Of a DNA stretch of 55,650 bases, positions 38,174 to 46,518 are shown in pieces. Below the pieces are notes generated by a model. It did not search any database. It saw nothing but the letters and a program-made list of their open reading frames with translations, and was not told the origin of the DNA. The translations under genes were made by a program, and so were the position numbers. Source of the DNA: Legionella moravica DSM 19234 (GTDB lineage: Bacteria > Pseudomonadota > Gammaproteobacteria > Legionellales > Legionellaceae). Position 1 is the first letter of the stretch; each line of letters starts with the position of its first letter. The stretch lies in the NCBI RefSeq assembly GCF_000423305.1, contig NZ_KE384004.1, positions 104,068 to 159,717 of the forward strand, in the 5' to 3' direction.

Positions 38174-38189
38174 ATCATGATTCAATCCT
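38166..38189. repeat. 24-bp perfect palindrome across the glycosyltransferase stop codon
   Basis: AGGATTGAATCA/TGATTCAATCCT is an uninterrupted perfect palindrome and contains the TGA stop (38171-38173). With no loop it suits a dimeric protein-binding site better than an RNA hairpin. No T tract follows. Confidence 0.5.
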
Positions 38190-38330
38190 CCAATGTACTG
38201 TTAAATTGTTGTCATAAGACAGTGAATTGGCGGATATGCCCCCTCATTTTTCTAGACGAACATTCCTTGGGCATATTGCTATGTACACGATAACTCAATG
38301 AAAATAATTGATTTTTTTAATAAAAAGTCT

Positions 38331-38358
38331 TTGCTATTGAAAAAAAATAAGTTATAAC
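38331..38358 (+). promoter_or_regulatory. Predicted promoter of the HTH gene
   Basis: TTGCTA (38331-38336), a 16-bp spacer, and TATAAC (38353-38358). The start codon is 97 nt beyond the -10 box, so the message would have a leader of about 90 nt, in which autoregulation could act. Confidence 0.4.
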
Positions 38359-38454
38359 ACTCTTACCTGGTTCATGGATTGACGAGGTGTTGATGTAGGG
38401 TCAGCCACTCCTTAAGGCAGTGCTGAATTAATTATTTTTTCATGGAGCGAGAAA

Positions 38455-38724
38455 ATGAACAGTAAAGTGTTTTCACAACGCTTTAATCGCGAATTAGCTG
38501 CGCTGGGCTTTCCAGAAGAATTAACTGAAAAAACCAAAGCAGTTTCAAAAGTATTTGGAGTTACGCGCCATTTGGCAAACTCAATGATTTTTGGTCATGT
38601 ACTTCCAAATAAGGAACAACTGGATAAAATCGCGGAAGTTCTGGAAGTATGCCCACAATGGCTAGGTGGAGCAACCGACCGGAAAAAAGCCTATCCAGGC
38701 CGTGAGACAGCAGATAGCGTGTAA
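38455..38724 (+). CDS. Small helix-turn-helix (XRE/CI-like) regulator
   Basis: 89 residues. The central KAVSKVFGVTRHLANSMIFG segment has the spacing of a helix-turn-helix, followed by LPNKEQLDKIAEVLEV-PQWLGG, the usual fourth and fifth helices of Cro/CI-type domains, where the CPQWL ending is typical of phage-like repressors. There is no dimerisation or ligand domain. GGAGCGAG precedes the ATG. No integrase or other phage gene is nearby. Target unknown. Confidence 0.78.
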   Translation: MNSKVFSQRFNRELAALGFPEELTEKTKAVSKVFGVTRHLANSMIFGHVLPNKEQLDKIAEVLEVCPQWLGGATDRKKAYPGRETADSV

Positions 38725-38821
38725 TAATTTTGAAATTATTGTATACTTAAGCTAATAATTGGCGTTTGCCTCAAATTGATTGTACTGCAAACGCCTTATC
38801 AATTTGTGGATCATCATAACC

Positions 38822-39628
38822 ATGGAATGCTTAAGCTTTTGTGTTGCCAAATCGATTGACTTAGCGCGTTTAGACAGCCATTTTAAAAATTTATCGAATG
38901 AATACAACTCAACTAAAACTCGAGATGTGCTCAAACTGAATTCTCATACCCATAAACATCACACTGTGTTTATTTTTAAGAACGGTACAGTCGTTTCATG
39001 GGGCATTAAACGATATGAAATCAATAACTATCTGAACACGATTAAACTCCTGATCGATAAGCCTGTTGCGATATTAGTCCATGATGAATTTCATTATCAA
39101 ATCGCCAACAAAACAGCAATCGAACCTCATGATTTCTTTGATGTGGACTGTTTAACGATGGAAGATGACAGCGATGAGCTGAAGCTCAGTTTGTCCTATG
39201 GTTTTTCTCAATCAGTAAAATTGCAATATTTTGAAACAATCATTGAAGCGCTGATTGATAAATACAATCCAATGATTCAAAGTTTGTCTCATAAAGGTGA
39301 AATGCCAATTAGCCGTAAACAAATCCAACAGGTCATTGGAGAAATTCTGGGGGCCAAGAGTGAGTTGAATCTAATCAGTAATTTCCTTTATCACCCCAAA
39401 TACTTTTGGCAGCACCCCACTCTCGAAGAGCATTTCACCATGCTCGAGCGTTATTTGCATATCCAAAGAAGAGTTAATGCAATCAACCACCGACTGGATA
39501 CGCTCAATGAGATTTTTGATATGTTCAATAATTATCTGGAAAACCGTCATGGGCATAACCTGGAAATCATTATTATTGTCTTAATCACAATAGAAATTGT
39601 CCTCGCTATATCAAATTTCCATTTTTAA
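38822..39628 (+). CDS. RMD1/DUF155 family membrane protein
   Basis: 268 residues from the ATG at 38822; a longer frame opens at a TTG (38780) inside the spacer and is not preferred. DUF155 hallmarks: VFIFKNGTVVSWGIKRYE near 50, then DSDELKLSLSYGFSQSVKLQYFE, and the C-terminal YLHIQRRVNAINHRLDTLNEIFDM helix. One C-terminal transmembrane segment (EIIIIVLITIEIVLAIS). Eukaryotic RMD1/RMND1 is needed for sporulation and mitochondrial translation; bacterial function is unknown. It follows the HTH gene by 97 bp. Confidence 0.85.
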   Translation: MECLSFCVAKSIDLARLDSHFKNLSNEYNSTKTRDVLKLNSHTHKHHTVFIFKNGTVVSWGIKRYEINNYLNTIKLLIDKPVAILVHDEFHYQIANKTAIEPHDFFDVDCLTMEDDSDELKLSLSYGFSQSVKLQYFETIIEALIDKYNPMIQSLSHKGEMPISRKQIQQVIGEILGAKSELNLISNFLYHPKYFWQHPTLEEHFTMLERYLHIQRRVNAINHRLDTLNEIFDMFNNYLENRHGHNLEIIIIVLITIEIVLAISNFHF

Positions 39629-39780
39629 TTTGAACCGTTAAATCATCACTGATTATTTAGGCAACGAAATAATTTCTAACAACTTGTGCCAACAGCTTAA
39701 TTCATAAAACCGCATCAGTTCAGTTGCAAATAACCCTCGTCTTTGTGTAGCATTATATTTTCCTACCAATCTATCTTCTG

Positions 39781-41061
39781 ATGAACATTTTAAAATCCAA
39801 TTTTTTGAATGGAACCACCCTTAGAACCGAGGTCCTGGCAGGAATGACAACCTTCCTTACCATGGTGTATATTGCCTTCGTTAATCCTGCAATTTTGCAT
39901 GATGCGGGTATGGATCAGGGGGCTGTATTTACCGCGACCTGCTTGGTTACGGCTTTTGCCTGCGCCCTTACTGGATTGATTGCCAATACGCCCATTGGCG
40001 TTGCACCCGGTATGGCATTAAATATTTATTTTTCTTATAGCGTAGTCCAGGGGATGGGAATTGATTGGCAGCATGCGCTGGCCATGGTATTCATCTCAGG
40101 TCTATTGTTTCTGTTGGTCACCTTGACTGGCCTGCGTCGCCTGTTGATTGAAGCCATACCGTACAATTTACAAATTGCGATTTTAATTGGTATTAGTTTG
40201 TTAATTGCCTTAATTGCCTTACAAACCAATCATATTGTTATTGATGATCCCCACAGTTTAATGCGTCTTGGAAATCTCAACCATTCTGAAATCGGCTTGT
40301 TTTTCTTAGGCTTTTTACTGATATTAGCTCTTGATTATTACCGCATACCCGGCGCGATTATTATCAGTATTCTCAGTATCGCGGCATTGAGTCTGATGCT
40401 CGGATTAACTTCCTGGCAGGGTTTGGTTGCCTTACCGCCCTCTATGGAGCCCACTTTTTTAAAGCTTAATTTTTCTGGTCTTACCAGTATAACCGCATTA
40501 AAGGCTATCTTTACCTTTTTCCTCATTGCCATATTTGATGCAACAGGCACTTTAATCGGACTACTCAATCCTACCGTATTCAAACAGGAACACAATTATC
40601 CCAAACGTTTAAGTTACAGTTTAACTGCAGATGCCGCTGCATCCTCTTTAGCAGGACTTTTGGGTTCAGCAAGCACCTCTCCCTATATAGAATCAGCTAC
40701 TGGAATTGAAGCGGGTGGAAGAACCGGTATGACCGCATTGGTTATCGCAGCTGGATTTATCTTGATGCTCTTCTTTTTTCCTCTAGCCAAAATGATTCCA
40801 AGTTTCGCTGTTGGTCCAGCCTTATTGTATGTAGCATGTTGCATGATGAAACATTTAACCGATATGAAATTACCCGATATTAGTGAAACCGCACCATGCA
40901 TGCTAACCATCATGATGATTCCCTTCACTGGCTCCATTGCAAATGGTATTGGAGGAGGAATTATCCTTTACAGTATGCTCAAACTGTTAACCCGACAAAA
41001 GCAAAGTCCCTTGGTCATTATTTTAAGCCTGATTTTTGTGGTGTTTTTTGTCATTAGTTAA
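39781..41061 (+). CDS. NCS2-family purine permease (AzgA-like)
   Basis: 426 residues, about 12 membrane spans. The AzgA/PbuG subgroup signatures are EVLAGMTTFLTMVYIAFVNP at the N-terminus, APGMALNIYFSY near 78, and the helix-10 motif SASTSPYIESATGIEAGGRTG. These proteins import hypoxanthine, guanine or adenine with protons. No Shine-Dalgarno is visible before the ATG. The CDP-alcohol transferase gene follows 75 bp later on the same strand. Confidence 0.9.
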   Translation: MNILKSNFLNGTTLRTEVLAGMTTFLTMVYIAFVNPAILHDAGMDQGAVFTATCLVTAFACALTGLIANTPIGVAPGMALNIYFSYSVVQGMGIDWQHALAMVFISGLLFLLVTLTGLRRLLIEAIPYNLQIAILIGISLLIALIALQTNHIVIDDPHSLMRLGNLNHSEIGLFFLGFLLILALDYYRIPGAIIISILSIAALSLMLGLTSWQGLVALPPSMEPTFLKLNFSGLTSITALKAIFTFFLIAIFDATGTLIGLLNPTVFKQEHNYPKRLSYSLTADAAASSLAGLLGSASTSPYIESATGIEAGGRTGMTALVIAAGFILMLFFFPLAKMIPSFAVGPALLYVACCMMKHLTDMKLPDISETAPCMLTIMMIPFTGSIANGIGGGIILYSMLKLLTRQKQSPLVIILSLIFVVFFVIS

Positions 41062-41136
41062 TGGAGGGCTTCTTAACAGGGCAGCCGCTTAAAAAGCACA
41101 GCAATCATGACTTCATGAACAAAGAAGGGAAACAGT

Positions 41137-41733
41137 ATGTTGGAACAAACATTAAGACATCATTATCAACGATTGTTAGTTGATCCTTTAGTCCGCCGTT
41201 TAAATACGCGAATAACACCATTATCGATGACCTGGTTATCCGGCTTCTTTGGTTTATTATTTATTCCGTGCCTATTATTGAATAAACCATTTTTAGCTAT
41301 TGCCTGCCTCCTGGTATCAGGGTATCTGGATACTCTTGATGGCTCACTAGCCCGCTATCAAGGCAAATCAACTGATTTTGGCTCTGCAATGGATATTCTC
41401 ATTGACCGAACCGTTGAATTTGCAGTGATTTTTGCATTTTATTTAGTGAATCCTGTCCAAAACGCCCTTGCCTCTATTTTGATGTTAGGCAGTATCCTGC
41501 TGTGCATTACCAGCTTTCTGGTTGTGGGGATATTTACCAACAACACCACACATAAAAGTTTTCACTACAGCCCGGGTTTAATGGAACGAGCAGAAGCATT
41601 CATTTTCTTTATTGTCATGACCTTATGCCCCGAATATTTTAATCCTTTAGCATGGCTGTTTTGTATTCTGGTTTGTATAACGGCATGGATACGCATGATG
41701 GAATTTAAAAAAAACAGCAACCCTGCTTGTTGA
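41137..41733 (+). CDS. CDP-alcohol phosphatidyltransferase family enzyme
   Basis: 198 residues, about six membrane spans. The full family motif is present: D-TL-DG-SL-AR then G-SAM-D-ILI-D (from GYLDTLDGS, near residue 68, to DILIDRTVE). The enzyme joins a CDP-linked lipid to an alcohol with loss of CMP. The alcohol (inositol-phosphate, glycerol-phosphate or another) cannot be deduced. Spacing suggests co-transcription with the purine permease. Confidence 0.87.
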   Translation: MLEQTLRHHYQRLLVDPLVRRLNTRITPLSMTWLSGFFGLLFIPCLLLNKPFLAIACLLVSGYLDTLDGSLARYQGKSTDFGSAMDILIDRTVEFAVIFAFYLVNPVQNALASILMLGSILLCITSFLVVGIFTNNTTHKSFHYSPGLMERAEAFIFFIVMTLCPEYFNPLAWLFCILVCITAWIRMMEFKKNSNPAC

Positions 41734-41795
41734 TTTGTACTAAACTTAATTCAATGATGTGACATCACTCAGAAACATCAAGACAGGGAACCAAC

Positions 41796-42386
41796 ATGAA
41801 AGATCCCTTCATTCGTTCAGTTATTATCTGCCTCCTGCTACTCACAGCATCCATAGGCTTTGCCAAAACCGAACAGGCAATTTTTGCCGGAGGATGTTTC
41901 TGGTGCATGGAAGCTGATTTTGATCATCTTCCCGGGGTCATCTCAACAACCTCTGGTTATGATGGTGATACCATTAAAAACCCAACCTATGAACAGGTAT
42001 CCGCTGGAGGGACTAACTACGCAGAATCAGTTCTGGTAGAATTCGACCCTAATAAACTCAGCTACAAACAACTCGTTGACTATTTTTTCAGACACATCGA
42101 TCCAACAAACCAAAATGGTCAATTCTGTGATCAGGGGCATCAATACCGTAGCGCTGTTTTCTATTTAAATGAAGAACAAAAAACAGTGGCTGAAGCAATC
42201 AAAAAATCATTAATGCCTTCATTTCCCAATATCTATACTGAAATAGCTCCTTCGACACATTTTTATCCCGCGGAGGAATACCATCAAAATTATTATCAAA
42301 AAAACCCGATTCGCTATAAATATTATCGATACCGTTGCGGCAGGGATTCTCGAGTAGAAGAGGTATGGTCTCATGAATCCAATTAA
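41796..42386 (+). CDS. msrA: Peptide methionine-S-sulfoxide reductase A, exported
   Basis: 196 residues. A signal peptide ([23 protein letters not shown]) precedes the catalytic motif GCFWC at 33-37 (nucleophile Cys34). [15 protein letters not shown] and the HQYRSAVFY segment near 118 are conserved. It reduces the S epimer of oxidised methionine in periplasmic proteins. AGGGAA precedes the ATG. Its last 14 nt overlap msrB. Confidence 0.94.
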   Translation: MKDPFIRSVIICLLLLTASIGFAKTEQAIFAGGCFWCMEADFDHLPGVISTTSGYDGDTIKNPTYEQVSAGGTNYAESVLVEFDPNKLSYKQLVDYFFRHIDPTNQNGQFCDQGHQYRSAVFYLNEEQKTVAEAIKKSLMPSFPNIYTEIAPSTHFYPAEEYHQNYYQKNPIRYKYYRYRCGRDSRVEEVWSHESN

Positions 42387-42879
42387 ATACGTTTTAGTAG
42401 CCTTCTTTTGTTTCATCAGTTTTCTGACTCAAGCAAATCCTACATTTGATAAGGAACAAAAACTGAAGCAACTCACTCCTTTGCAATATGAAGTGACCCA
42501 GGAAGGCGCGACTGAGCCACCATTCAAAAATGCGTATTGGGATAATGAGGCTGAAGGAATCTACGTCGATATTGTTTCAGGAGAACCCTTATTTAGCTCT
42601 ACTGATAAATTTTCCTCTGGAACTGGCTGGCCAAGTTTTACCAAACCCATCGACATGCAATTTATTTCCTTGCATACCGGCAGACATTATCTATTTTTTA
42701 CACGCACTGAAGTCAAATCAAAAATTGGTGACTCACACTTGGGGGATCTTTTTAATGACGGCCCTCAACCCACAGGGCTTCGATACTGCATTAATTCGGC
42801 TTCTTTAGAATTTATCCCCAAAGATCAAATGGCGCAAAGGGGTTATGGTGCTTATCTCAAACTTTTTTCTAAAAAATAA
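42373..42879 (+). CDS. msrB: Peptide methionine-R-sulfoxide reductase B, exported, zinc-less
   Basis: 168 residues with a signal peptide ending near TQANP. Catalytic Cys139 in RYCINSASL, and GTGWPSF near 83. The zinc CxxC pairs seen in many MsrB enzymes are missing: [13 protein letters not shown] has Asp66 and Ser69 in those places. Zinc-less MsrB forms are known. It reduces the R epimer. Translationally coupled to msrA, giving a complete periplasmic repair pair. Confidence 0.92.
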   Translation: MNPIKYVLVAFFCFISFLTQANPTFDKEQKLKQLTPLQYEVTQEGATEPPFKNAYWDNEAEGIYVDIVSGEPLFSSTDKFSSGTGWPSFTKPIDMQFISLHTGRHYLFFTRTEVKSKIGDSHLGDLFNDGPQPTGLRYCINSASLEFIPKDQMAQRGYGAYLKLFSKK

Positions 42880-42939
42880 GCAATTCTCGGTAAAACGCGC
42901 TAATCTTAGCAATAATAAATATAAATAATAAACACCACT

Positions 42940-43803
42940 ATGATTACCAACTTTAACCAACTTAATCAGCATCAACTCAAGGAACTCGAAGGGTTAATGG
43001 CCATTTGTAAAAAATCAGATGGAAGCATACCCAATACCTATACCCATATATTGAGCCAGGTTCGTACATTGCCAGCCAGCTTGCTTTATTATGAAAAGGA
43101 AGAGTTAATCGGATTTTTAAGTGCTTATTTCTTTTATGAAGATGCTGTTGAAATCGCACTTATGGTAAAACCCTCAGAACGCAAACGAGGAATAGCAAGG
43201 CAGCTCATAGAATCGATAATACCCATTATTGAATACCATGAATTTCAGCGATTGATTTTCTCAAGTCCTTCACATCTTAATGATCCATGGTTACTTGAAA
43301 AGGGATTTACTTACCTTCATAGTGAATATAACATGGAGCGGGAAGAGTTAAACCCTTTACTTGATACGAATAAATCGTTGACTTTTCGTAAAGCCGACAT
43401 GAATGATATTCCTGTTTTATCAGCCATTGATAAAGTCTGCTTTCCCAAACATTACGTCGAATCGGTTGAGCGATTCCAGCATATAATCGAAGGAAGAGAA
43501 TACCAAATCATCATTGCAATAAAAAATAACAAACCCATTGGGAAAGCCCATATTCGTTGGCAAGAAAATGGAGCCACTCTTTCCGATATCGCCATATTAC
43601 CCGCATATCAAGGTAAAGGTTTAGGAACCTCTTTAATTACTTATTGCATCAATCAAGCATTAATCGAAGGTAAACCTCACCTTAATCTGGATGTTGAAAC
43701 ACATAATCTTAAAGCGCTTAACTTGTATTCAAGACTGGGTTTTCTTATCCAAAATGCCTGTGACTACTGGGAAATAAACTTAAAGCAATTACAAAAACTA
43801 TGA
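42940..43803 (+). CDS. vipF: VipF, tandem GNAT acetyltransferase effector
   Basis: 287 residues with two GNAT domains. The N-terminal one (about 1-130) has the acetyl-CoA loop KPSERKRGIARQLIE. The C-terminal one (about 145-287) has ILPAYQGKGLGTSLITYC and NLKALNLYSRLGF. I recognise it as VipF, a Dot/Icm substrate found in a yeast vesicle-trafficking screen. The C-terminal domain has the better Q/R-x-x-G-x-G/A loop and is likely the active one. No Shine-Dalgarno is evident before the ATG. Single gene. Confidence 0.92.
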   Translation: MITNFNQLNQHQLKELEGLMAICKKSDGSIPNTYTHILSQVRTLPASLLYYEKEELIGFLSAYFFYEDAVEIALMVKPSERKRGIARQLIESIIPIIEYHEFQRLIFSSPSHLNDPWLLEKGFTYLHSEYNMEREELNPLLDTNKSLTFRKADMNDIPVLSAIDKVCFPKHYVESVERFQHIIEGREYQIIIAIKNNKPIGKAHIRWQENGATLSDIAILPAYQGKGLGTSLITYCINQALIEGKPHLNLDVETHNLKALNLYSRLGFLIQNACDYWEINLKQLQKL

Positions 43804-43931
43804 TTCGGCAGTATCTTCATAATGTTCAGATGATTAACACTACAGAACGTGGCAGCTTTAGATTAACGAACCTACCCGACCTCGTTCATAAACGCTGCTT
43901 CAAGTCCGCTGAAACTAATATTAATTAGAGC

Positions 43932-43961
43932 TTGACATTATTTAAACCTCACCTTTAGTAT
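43932..43961 (+). promoter_or_regulatory. Predicted promoter of the KAS-II gene
   Basis: A perfect TTGACA (43932-43937), an 18-bp spacer, and TAGTAT (43956-43961), 53 nt before the ATG at 44015. Confidence 0.45.
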
Positions 43962-44014
43962 TGCTGATAGCTGCCTAAAGGAAGGCATCATATATTGAAT
44001 AAAAAGGACCATTA

Positions 44015-45244
44015 ATGAAAAAAAGGGTTGTGATCACTGGCATGGAAATTACTTCTTCCATTGGAACTGGAATTAATAAATTTTGGAATGCCGCAATCCA
44101 GGGTCTATGTGGGATCAAACGAATACAAGCCTATGATCCGTCCCCTTATACCACTCAAATTGCTGGGGAAATAACGGATTTATCACTGGATAATTTTCCA
44201 GAATTTAATAAAAGCAAACGCTATCCCAAAGCAGCTCAGTATGCCTTGTATTGTGCACATCATGCGATTGAACAGGCTGGGCTGACGGCAGAAGATCTTG
44301 CGTCTGCAGGAACGTACATCGGTACAAGCCTTGGTGGTCACCCTGAGTTGGAAGTAGGCTATAAGGCATTTTATACTGAAAGCTGGAAAAAAATCCCGCC
44401 TTTGAGTGTGATTCGAGGAATGCCAAACTCTGTTGCGAATCACGTAGCCATTGCTTTTGGTATTGGTGGACCCAACTCCACCATATCCAATGCCTGTGTT
44501 TCTTCCGGAGAAGCCATAGGCACTGCTTATCAACAAATATCCCAGGGAAACATTTCTACCGCGTTATGTGGTGGAACAGAGTCTCTGATTTGGGAATCAG
44601 TAATGGCTGGCTGGTGTAAACTGCGCGTCATGTCAACAAACAATGAAAACCCCTCTCAAGCCAGTCGTCCCTTCGATTTAAATCGAGATGGAATGGTCAT
44701 GGCCGATGGTGCCGGCATACTAATTTTGGAAGAGCTCCAGCAAGCTAAAGCAAGAGGAGCAAAAATTCTCGGTGAAATCATTGGTTTTGGTGCCAGCTGC
44801 GATGCGTTTCACGTCACAGCACCTAATTCTCAAGGCCAATCCCGTGCAATCACTGCCGCATTAAATGATGCCAAATTATCTATAAATGACATCCATTACA
44901 TCAATGCTCATGGCACCGGAACTCAGTTAAATGACAGTACAGAAACGGAGACCATAAAATCTGTTTTTGGAGCAAAGGCGTATGAAATCCCCATCACAGC
45001 TCAAAAAGCCATGACAGGGCATACAATAGGTGCCGCTGGCGCCATGGAAATTATAGCCACAACCTTGTGTTTGCAGAACGACATCCTGTTACCCACCATC
45101 AATTTAAACACCCCTGATCCTGCCTGCGATCTGGACTACGTACCCAATGTCTCTCGTCCCAAAGCGATTGAAATTGCTTTATCCAATCATTTTGCTTTTG
45201 GTGGTGCAAACGCAGCATTAGTACTGCGCAAATACAGAGGCTGA
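44015..45244 (+). CDS. Beta-ketoacyl-ACP synthase II (FabF-type)
   Basis: 409 residues. The condensing-enzyme triad is complete: Cys161 in SNACVSSGEA, His in HGTGTQLND near 298 and His in MTGHTIGAAGA near 334. It extends acyl-ACP chains by two carbons. It stands alone, without acpP, fabD or fabG, so it is probably an extra copy for a specialised acyl chain rather than the housekeeping FabF. AAAGGA precedes the ATG. Confidence 0.9.
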   Translation: MKKRVVITGMEITSSIGTGINKFWNAAIQGLCGIKRIQAYDPSPYTTQIAGEITDLSLDNFPEFNKSKRYPKAAQYALYCAHHAIEQAGLTAEDLASAGTYIGTSLGGHPELEVGYKAFYTESWKKIPPLSVIRGMPNSVANHVAIAFGIGGPNSTISNACVSSGEAIGTAYQQISQGNISTALCGGTESLIWESVMAGWCKLRVMSTNNENPSQASRPFDLNRDGMVMADGAGILILEELQQAKARGAKILGEIIGFGASCDAFHVTAPNSQGQSRAITAALNDAKLSINDIHYINAHGTGTQLNDSTETETIKSVFGAKAYEIPITAQKAMTGHTIGAAGAMEIIATTLCLQNDILLPTINLNTPDPACDLDYVPNVSRPKAIEIALSNHFAFGGANAALVLRKYRG

Positions 45245-45253
45245 CCATCACCG

Positions 45254-45280
45254 GTGTTCTTTCGCTCATTGAAAGAACAC
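45254..45280. terminator. Shared hairpin between the KAS-II and outer-membrane protein genes
   Basis: GTGTTCTTTC (45254-45263) pairs perfectly with GAAAGAACAC (45271-45280) around a 7-nt loop. It fills the 35-bp gap between the two convergent stops. No T run follows on the plus strand. Confidence 0.5.
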
Positions 45281-46026
45281 TAGGTAAACAAATAACTTAA
45301 GCTAAACAATAATTCATTGGTATAAAGATGAGATAATCGCGGTCCTTTGGAAATCGTATTGCCATCATCCCCCAAATAACTTTTACCCCAATCTCCCCAT
45401 TCATATCCAACGGCAACCTGCCAATTAGGATTAAGCATTAACTGCACCCCTGCGCCCAGAGTATAAGAAAAGGCGATGGTTGTGCTATCAGCAAACCAGG
45501 GCGATGGGTATAAATAAGGGTTGACTGATAATGAGTTGAATCCATGTGAATTATTAAATCCAGCTCCAAAACTGCCGCTAATATAAGGCTGTACAGGCTG
45601 AACCAAATTTCCGATGAGCCTGCCCTTCATCTCAACCCGAACGTGATTGACTTTATACTGAAATGAATAAAAATCAGGAACCCCGTCAACATTGACTGTA
45701 CCGGTCACTTTGGCATCACTGGCTCCAGCCACACCCAATCCCAATTCCCCCAGGATATTAGGTCGAACCATACGCTGCAATCCAAAGAAAATTTCTGCAT
45801 TTCCCATCACACCGGTCTTCGAATTGTAGGCATAGTAATCAAAATGCGGAATCGGTTCAGGATACAGATATTGATTTTGCCCGGGAGAAGCCCAGGAAGC
45901 ACCGCCACTTAAGGTAATTATCGACGACCAAAGTACAGGTATTTCTTCTTGATAAACCAATTCTGCGGCAGAAACACTCATTGAAAAAGAAGCCCCTAAC
46001 CCAGCGATCATTATTCTTTTTAACAT
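45280..46026 (-). CDS. Outer-membrane beta-barrel protein (OmpW/OmpA-like fold)
   Basis: 248 residues from the ATG at 46026, which has AAAGGA 7 nt upstream; a longer frame from a GTG at 46047 is rejected. Signal peptide LKRIMIAGLGASFSMSVSAA. Alternating hydrophobic strands follow (AEIFFGLQRM, ILGELGLGVAG, VRVEMKGRLIG, PYISGSFGAGF, FSYTLGAGVQLML, WQVAVGYEWGDWG). It ends in LLFSLSYLFT, close to the aromatic-terminal BAM signal. About eight strands are likely. This type is abundant in Legionella; ligand unknown. Confidence 0.8.
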   Translation of the reverse strand: MLKRIMIAGLGASFSMSVSAAELVYQEEIPVLWSSIITLSGGASWASPGQNQYLYPEPIPHFDYYAYNSKTGVMGNAEIFFGLQRMVRPNILGELGLGVAGASDAKVTGTVNVDGVPDFYSFQYKVNHVRVEMKGRLIGNLVQPVQPYISGSFGAGFNNSHGFNSLSVNPYLYPSPWFADSTTIAFSYTLGAGVQLMLNPNWQVAVGYEWGDWGKSYLGDDGNTISKGPRLSHLYTNELLFSLSYLFT

Positions 46027-46144
46027 ATCCCATCCTTTTGATTTCACATGAGTCTGACCAATAAACTCAGAAAATGAACCATTGAATTAACTGCTCATTA
46101 CCTTTTTTTATACCTTATTTAAGTTTTTTTTTCTATTGAAATAT

Positions 46145-46308
46145 TAGGGTCTGTTGACAATTCAACTTTCGACGTCCCGCGACTTGTTCACGGGATCCAA
46201 TTCAATCTTTATAGGCGCAATATATTCTTGTTTTGAGCAAGATCTATTGATTCCGCGAACAAGTCGCGGAAAGTAGACTTGAAAATAATGAAATGTCAAC
46301 AGCCCCTA
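46145..46308. mobile_element. MITE, family A, full-length copy (160 bp plus TA flanks)
   Basis: GGGTCTGTTGACA (46147) to TGTCAACAGCCCC (ending 46306) form terminal inverted repeats, bounded by TA (46145-46146 and 46307-46308). It has no coding frame. The interior holds a long inverted repeat around GCGACTTGTTC / GAACAAGTCGC. The copy at 55094-55213 is the same sequence inverted, lacking one 40-bp internal block. Mobilisation by an IS630- or IS5-type transposase supplied elsewhere is inference from TA targets and termini. Confidence 0.82.
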
Positions 46309-46375
46309 AGGTCTGTTGACAATTCCGATATCGATGTTCCCCGCCTGTTCCTAAACGATCCTCACTTTTTATAGA
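46309..46375. repeat. Degenerate second copy of the family-A left end
   Basis: AGGTCTGTTGACAATTC directly abuts the first copy and shares its TA. The following sequence (CCCCGCCTGTTCC, CGATCCTCACTTTTTATAG) still tracks the left half of the element but no right end is found. It looks like an old nested or tandem insertion. No further element is seen from here to 46457. Confidence 0.55.
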
Positions 46376-46457
46376 TCATCCTCGCGAAAGCGAATTAACA
46401 ACCCACATCTGCATATGACAAAACAATGAAACCGTACTGATTTATCTCCGTATTCGC

Positions 46458-46486
46458 TCGAAAATGGGGAATAAGGGGTATATAAT
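46458..46486 (+). promoter_or_regulatory. Predicted lpxD-polA promoter
   Basis: TCGAAA (46458-46463), a 17-bp spacer, and a perfect TATAAT (46481-46486). The -10 box is 33 nt before the lpxD ATG, downstream of the MITE remnants. Confidence 0.5.
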
Positions 46487-46518
46487 CGATCTATTTTGCA
46501 GAATAAAAAGGTTAATGA

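Noticed and set aside
38455..38724. Prophage remnant around the HTH gene
   Set aside because: A CI-like domain alone is not enough; no integrase, att-like repeats, tRNA or structural phage genes are nearby.
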